From: Symbiodinium microadriaticum
Lineage: Eukaryota > Sar > Dinophyceae > Suessiales > Symbiodiniaceae
Assembly: GCA_001939145.1 (NCBI GenBank)
Contig: LSRX01000769.1
Span: 102,156-166,155, forward strand
Reading direction: 5' to 3'
Length of the DNA: 64,000 bases
Shown: one piece after another, positions 59,724-64,000 of the stretch
How positions within the stretch are numbered: position 1 is the stretch's first letter
Layout: every line of letters begins with the position of its first letter
Program-made: the position numbers and the translations under genes
Notes under the pieces: generated by a model
The model's database searches: none
What the model saw: the letters and a program-made list of their open reading frames with translations, nothing else
What the model was told of the DNA's origin: nothing

Positions 59724-59731
59724 GATGCTGC
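59724..59731. repeat. Target-site duplication, right copy (GATGCTGC)
   Basis: Identical to 48057-48064; it lies directly outside the right terminal inverted repeat. Confidence 0.85.
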
Positions 59732-60836
59732 CAGATGAACTTGCCATTCCGCTTCACACGTTTTTGGCATGAACCACCTTGTAGTGAATGACACCTGCAA
59801 TTTTGGCCTTGTAGGACCGGGCCGCATCCGTGTGAAGAACAACCTTCCGGTCCTTGAGAAGTTTGGTCCCAAGGGTCTTCCACTCGGTGCGCCTGATTGC
59901 TCCGAGTTTTGGGGCTCGCTTCACAGTGAATTTCGGCTTCAACCTGGAGAGTATGAGCGTTTCAGGGCGGCCTCGGTGGATTACCCCCGCCCACTGTTCC
60001 CACATGGTAGTGGTTTTGTTGTTCATCACCAGGTGCTTGAAGTTCACATCCTGGGAAATATCCCTTCTGTCAAATGTGGCTTCGTCCTGCATGTGTGTTT
60101 GCTGAACGTCTGAGACCATCGTCTAATTATGTATGACTTCATAAGCTTTATCCCAAATATTAGAAGATCTTATTTCAGTTATAATAAAGCCATAAACACA
60201 ATGTGGTCGACAAGTTGCTGCTTCCACGTCTTTCCAGGTCCTGCCATCGCCAAACACGACATTTTTCTCGCGCTTTTCCACGAATGCTTTACGAAGATCG
60301 CAAATCCTTTTCTCCATGTCTTCGATAGCCTTGTGATTCACATTCAAAAGGACGTGGATGGTAGGATGTGGCACGCGCAGAAGTTTGAGTAGCAGAAGAG
60401 ATGCTTGCATCTGAAGGCTCCGTGAAGCTGAACCTTTTCCTTCCGTGAATACCGGATGTAAGTGGTGCGGGCTCACGTACTGGTGGCAATGGCGGGAGCT
60501 GCACAGATGTTTGTACAAGCCGGTGCGCTTCTCCACACAAAAGTCGGACAAGATACCAACCTCACAATGGGGACACGTCTTGCCCTTCCATTTCGGCAAA
60601 ATCTTGTCCGCCACAAGCATTGTGATGACCTTCTTGTTGCTCGCCATTAGGAGTTCAGGAAGATTGCGTTGCCATTTAACCTGGTCCTTGCGTTGTCCAC
60701 GCGGACCAACCAGGAGCCGATCTCGGACGTACGGTGTGTCCTTCCAGAGCTTGTCCTTTTTGATGGCAGGCTTCTTCTGGGCAGCACGGAATTTACCCTT
60801 CTTGTGGATGATGGGTTGCTTGAACACCTTTCCCAT
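59732..60836 (-). pseudogene. ISXO2/Merlin-like transposase, N-terminal part (split gene)
   Basis: The ATG at 60836 opens a frame with a zinc ribbon (CPHC, then C about 17 residues on, and a C...C pair before HQYV) and a helical segment (LLLLKLLRVPHPTIHVLL). A TAG stop at about 60123-60125 interrupts it; the same frame goes on with MQDEATFDRRDISQDVNF (first catalytic Asp), LILSRLKPKFTVKRAPKLG and KVVLHTDAARSYK (second catalytic Asp). An A-run near 59768 carries a single-base shift, after which KRVKRNGKFIWQH reaches the insertion point. DDE enzymes of this family cut and rejoin transposon ends. This copy is inactive for three reasons: the stop, the shift and the 11.66-kb insertion. Confidence 0.85.
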
Positions 60837-61732
60837 GGATGGACAAAGCTACAAGGAAGCAGACAAAACTTTGAGATGCTGAACAGCTTAAGAGCAGAAT
60901 GCAGATTTGTTAGGATGTAAGCTGCCTTGATTGCAAACCTACGATGTCGGACAGCACTGTGCTGGGTGCAACATGGAGCATGATGATGCAGATGCATACT
61001 GTTCGCATCGATATTTCCTGTCTGTGCAGGGCTGCGATCGGAGATATTCTCGTGTGTGTACGTGTTCTCTGTGGAAGAAACAACGGTCATGCAATCATGC
61101 ATAGTCACAACAATAATCTCGTCTATTGACATGAGGATTTCCATAGCGCGAGACCACAATACTCAAAATACGAGTTTAACATCGTCGTTATTGGCTACGA
61201 AAGGCTTGAAAATTAGCGCTCAGATGTCGTCCTCGTCCATAAGTGCCTCAAGCTCCTCTTCCAATTCATCTTGCGGGCTTGCACCAGACGGCTTTGGAAT
61301 GTTTGGCTCCGGCGCATCGGATGAGTCGGAAAGTTTGATGCTGAGGACGCGGCCCTTCAAGGATTGCTTGAAAGCTGCACCTCGGAAGCGGAATGTGTCG
61401 AATGTTGGGGGGCACTATTATACTAAGCACAACAAAATCTCTCGTTAGCAAAGACACCTTTGGCTCATCCGGCTTTGTGTCGACGCTTTCCACTGCTTTG
61501 GTATCCTTTCTTGCAATGTAAATATCCATCAAGTACATGTGAAGCTCATGTCGACTTTATGTGAGAACATTACCAATTGCATTTACCAAACTAACAGCAT
61601 ATGTAGATTGTTACCTACCACCACCGGAAGAATCAACTATAGCTTTATTGAGGCTTACAAATATATATTTACACTGCACATATCTTGTCACGTAACTATA
61701 ACAGAAAGCACAAAAGTATATCCATACTGCAT
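60837..61732. other. Spacer between the transposase and the P-loop gene
   Basis: AT-richer than its surroundings; no further gene recognised. A Ser-rich plus frame at 61200-61290 is opposite to an acidic minus-strand frame, and neither is assigned. Confidence 0.4.
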
Positions 61733-63429
61733 TCAAAAAGCAGTTGGGTCTTCAAGCTTCGTGTCGTCTTCGCGCTTGACATCCTCAGTGTCCTTTTCAA
61801 TGCTGTTCTCGTCCGGAATGTGCAACATAGAATTGGAGGATTTGACCGACTTCGAGCGTTTGGCGGGAGGTTGCTTTGATAACGCACTGGTCTCCTCGAG
61901 ATAGTAGATGGTCGTGCCTGAGATACCTGCAAGGTCTGGACGGACTTCCTTCGAGTGCTTGCGACCAGTTGAAAGCTCTCGGCCTTTGATGGTGTAGCAA
62001 AGAGGAACATCTTCACCGTCTCGCGCCGCTTGGAGAAGGTTGAGGCTCCATTGGAGATCTTCCGCATGTTGAGGTGGAAAGGCAGAGAGGCTCCCCTTGA
62101 GGTACTGGTCATAGGTTGGACGGGCACTGAAGGAGATCATGCCTTTATCGTCCTCTGGCCATGACATACGACGAACAGGATCCCGATCAGTACCGGGCAA
62201 ACGCAGGTAGATGCCAATGTCCGTAACGACCACGAACACGGCGCGTTTGAAGATGCCCATTAAGTCTTCCTCATCAAAGTCTTTGTGAAATGATGGCCTG
62301 ACGATCTTGAAAAACGTCTCGAAGGACACGGTGTCGCTGTTGGCGCTGTTGGGCATGGGCGGCTCTGCTGTTCGGTCGTACGGGTTGGAACATGCTTGGC
62401 ACAACTGATTTTTGGCGTAAGAAGCGGCATTCCAACGAGCCATGGTCTTCCGATCAATGCCAGTGACTTCTGTGATGGCCTTCACGGATGCCGGAGACTC
62501 TAAGTTTAGATTGCCGTCATCAAAGACCCGGGGCTTCGTCCGTCGGCCCTTCTCTTTTCTGAAGTAGTCCAGGTGACTAGCTGTTTGAAAGGAGGGGACC
62601 TCATGGCCACGATCTTCTTGCTGAAACCAAAAAGCCGATGTAATGGCTGACAAAGTATAGGATACAGGGCTCTTGCCTACACGAGATTTGCCGATCCAGA
62701 TAATGGCATTCTCCAAGATGTGGGGCAGGATGGAGGCCACGATGTGGTTCAAAGCCCAAGGCGTCAGGCTCTTGAATGTCAAGGGCCAGTCCTTGATAGT
62801 GTTGGCCTGAGACCCTTGGTCCGCCAAACACCTGAGGAACTCCTTGATGGTCCCTCGGTCCCATTTGTGCAAAGGACTGTTCGGATTGTTCACCTCCTCC
62901 TCGGTCCAGGAAGTGAACTCTCCGTTGGCATTCTCTTGAGGACCAAACTTGCGCATGTACTCGAAGCCCTTGCGAATATCATCTGTCTCCCTGGGAACCT
63001 TGTTGGACGACCCCGCGGGAATCAGTTTGAAGTAGCGTACCTGGAAGCCACCAAGACCCTCGAGCATGTATTGGAGTCCGCGTGAGCCCTCGCGAAATTG
63101 TTCTGAAGATCAACTTCACATGCCCTGCCGCTGCACATGTTGAGAATGGTTTGGTGGCTCACTTTGGTATTCTCCGTGAACTTGATGTACTTGACGATGT
63201 GAAAAAAAGGGTTTTTCTTTAAGGTCTCACTGATGTCCTCTTTGGCCGGAAGATCTCCGACTCGTACGGCTCCTAGGGGCTTGCTGACAACAATAGGCCT
63301 CTCGAGCTGCAGTAGTTTTATACCGTCTGTTTGCCCGATTGCCTCTTCGAGTGTAACCGCACCGTCCAAGTTAGCGGGGTCCACAGACTGTGCCAAAGAG
63401 ACCGCGTTACGAGGAGGCACACTAGCCAT
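61733..63429 (-). pseudogene. P-loop NTPase gene next to the transposase, one frame change
   Basis: The frame from 63429 to about 63095 encodes LLQLERPIVVSKPLGAVRVG and FHIVKYIKFTENTKVSHQT. The frame from about 63095 to 61733 encodes REGSRGLQYMLEGLGGFQVR and, counted from the Met at 63067, a Walker A motif (WIGKSRVGKS, residues 124-133), a Walker B-like VFDDG (171-175) and a Lys/Asp-rich tail with a PPAKRSK segment. One base shift near 63095 separates the two. The P-loop resembles those of SF3-type helicases or of transposition regulators; the exact family is not known. A scrambled copy at 46400-46955 again lies next to transposase remains, so the two genes probably form one transposon. If the shift is a sequencing error, the gene may be intact. 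Confidence 0.6.
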
Positions 63430-63545
63430 GACAGCAATGATGCGGAGGATAGGAAAAGGTATCGCCTGTTGTAGCTTGATCTGACAGGAGCTGAGACATG
63501 AATGGGGAATGAACGAAGCTGGTGTCTACGAAAGTGTCTCGTCAT

Positions 63546-64000
63546 ATCAAAATTATCATATCTCTCGAGACAGTCCCAAAAGAACCAACAATACCAAAAC
63601 TCCTAGGCCACGCAATGAGCATATTTGCCGAGACAGTCCCAAAAAAACACAAGAATGCCAATACTGATAGGCCACGAAATGAGTAGATTTCTCGAGACAG
63701 TCCCAAAAAAAAAAACAAAAAAAACCACAGATTCCGGTACCTCTCCGAAACTGGAAATGAGCATATTTCTCGAGACAGTCCCAAAAACAACAAAACTCAT
63801 AAGCTAGAAATGAGCATATTCTTCGAGACAGTCCCACAAAAACCAAAAATACCAAAACTCCTAGGCCACGAAGCGAGCATATTTCTCGAGACAGTCCCAA
63901 AAAATCAAAAAAAAACAAAGATTCAGAGCTATTCCAAATGCCACTGCGACTGTCTCGAGAAATATGCTCATTTCGTGGCCTAGGAGTTTTGGTATTTTTG
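63546..64000. repeat. Tandem repeat turning into an inverted copy at the window edge
   Basis: Six units (about 55-85 bases) share ATTTCTCGAGACAGTCCCAA, a poly-A-rich spacer with ACCAAAA and a CTCCTAGGCCACGAA segment (63546-63905). From about 63950 the same unit runs in the opposite direction (GACTGTCTCGAGAAATATGC, then CGTGGCCTAGGAGTTTTGG). The array is cut by the window end. Confidence 0.9.

Overview
The window reads as nuclear DNA of a dinoflagellate, most likely a Symbiodiniaceae (Symbiodinium-like) alga. The grounds are a relict copy of the dinoflagellate spliced leader at 40460-40481, many-exon genes whose introns often start with GC (one apparently with GA) and end in AG, very low gene density, abundant microsatellites, degenerate TTTAGGG-type repeats and ISXO2-like transposases. 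No bacterial operons, rRNA or tRNA genes were recognised. Most open frames here are chance frames; genes were called from conserved motifs and from splice junctions that keep the reading frame.

Left part (0-34 kb, all minus strand): exons of the catalytic subunit of DNA polymerase zeta (REV3) are scattered from 33.4 kb down to 8.1 kb. They cover the N-terminus, the N-terminal domain and the palm motifs, including the DTD active-site motif. A second complete-looking gene, an SLC35F6-like transporter with eight exons (18.5-15.2 kb), lies on the same strand between the two REV3 halves. The rest is intron or intergenic DNA with trinucleotide blocks, LINE endonuclease fragments (about 4.9-5.7 kb), a mobile-type satellite (11.6-12.2 kb) and a frameshifted gene of unknown family (25.0-26.2 kb). 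A broken ubiquitin-protease-like fragment may lie at the very start.

Middle (34-47 kb): a frameshifted PIF1-like helicase fragment, a 630-bp trinucleotide block, several satellites, a retrogene candidate directly behind a relict spliced leader (39.2-40.5 kb), a decayed LINE RNase H end (43.9-44.9 kb), GT/TG-type microsatellites and a scrambled remnant of a two-gene transposon (46.4-46.95 kb).

Right part (47.8-63.4 kb): an ISXO2/Merlin-like transposase gene on the minus strand is split in two by an 11,659-bp insertion (48065-59723). The insertion has terminal inverted repeats and an 8-bp target duplication (GATGCTGC). Removing it and one copy of the duplication rejoins the transposase in frame across the junction. 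The inserted element carries CCCGGACAAC-type arrays at both ends, telomere-like repeats, a frameshifted gene of unknown family, and a gene whose last exon looks like the helical domain of HMUDK / alpha-glutamyl-putrescinyl thymine pyrophosphorylase proteins. That family acts on 5-hydroxymethyluracil, a base that dinoflagellates carry in bulk in their DNA. Next to the transposase lies a P-loop NTPase gene, probably its partner. The window ends in a tandem array that turns into an inverted copy of itself.
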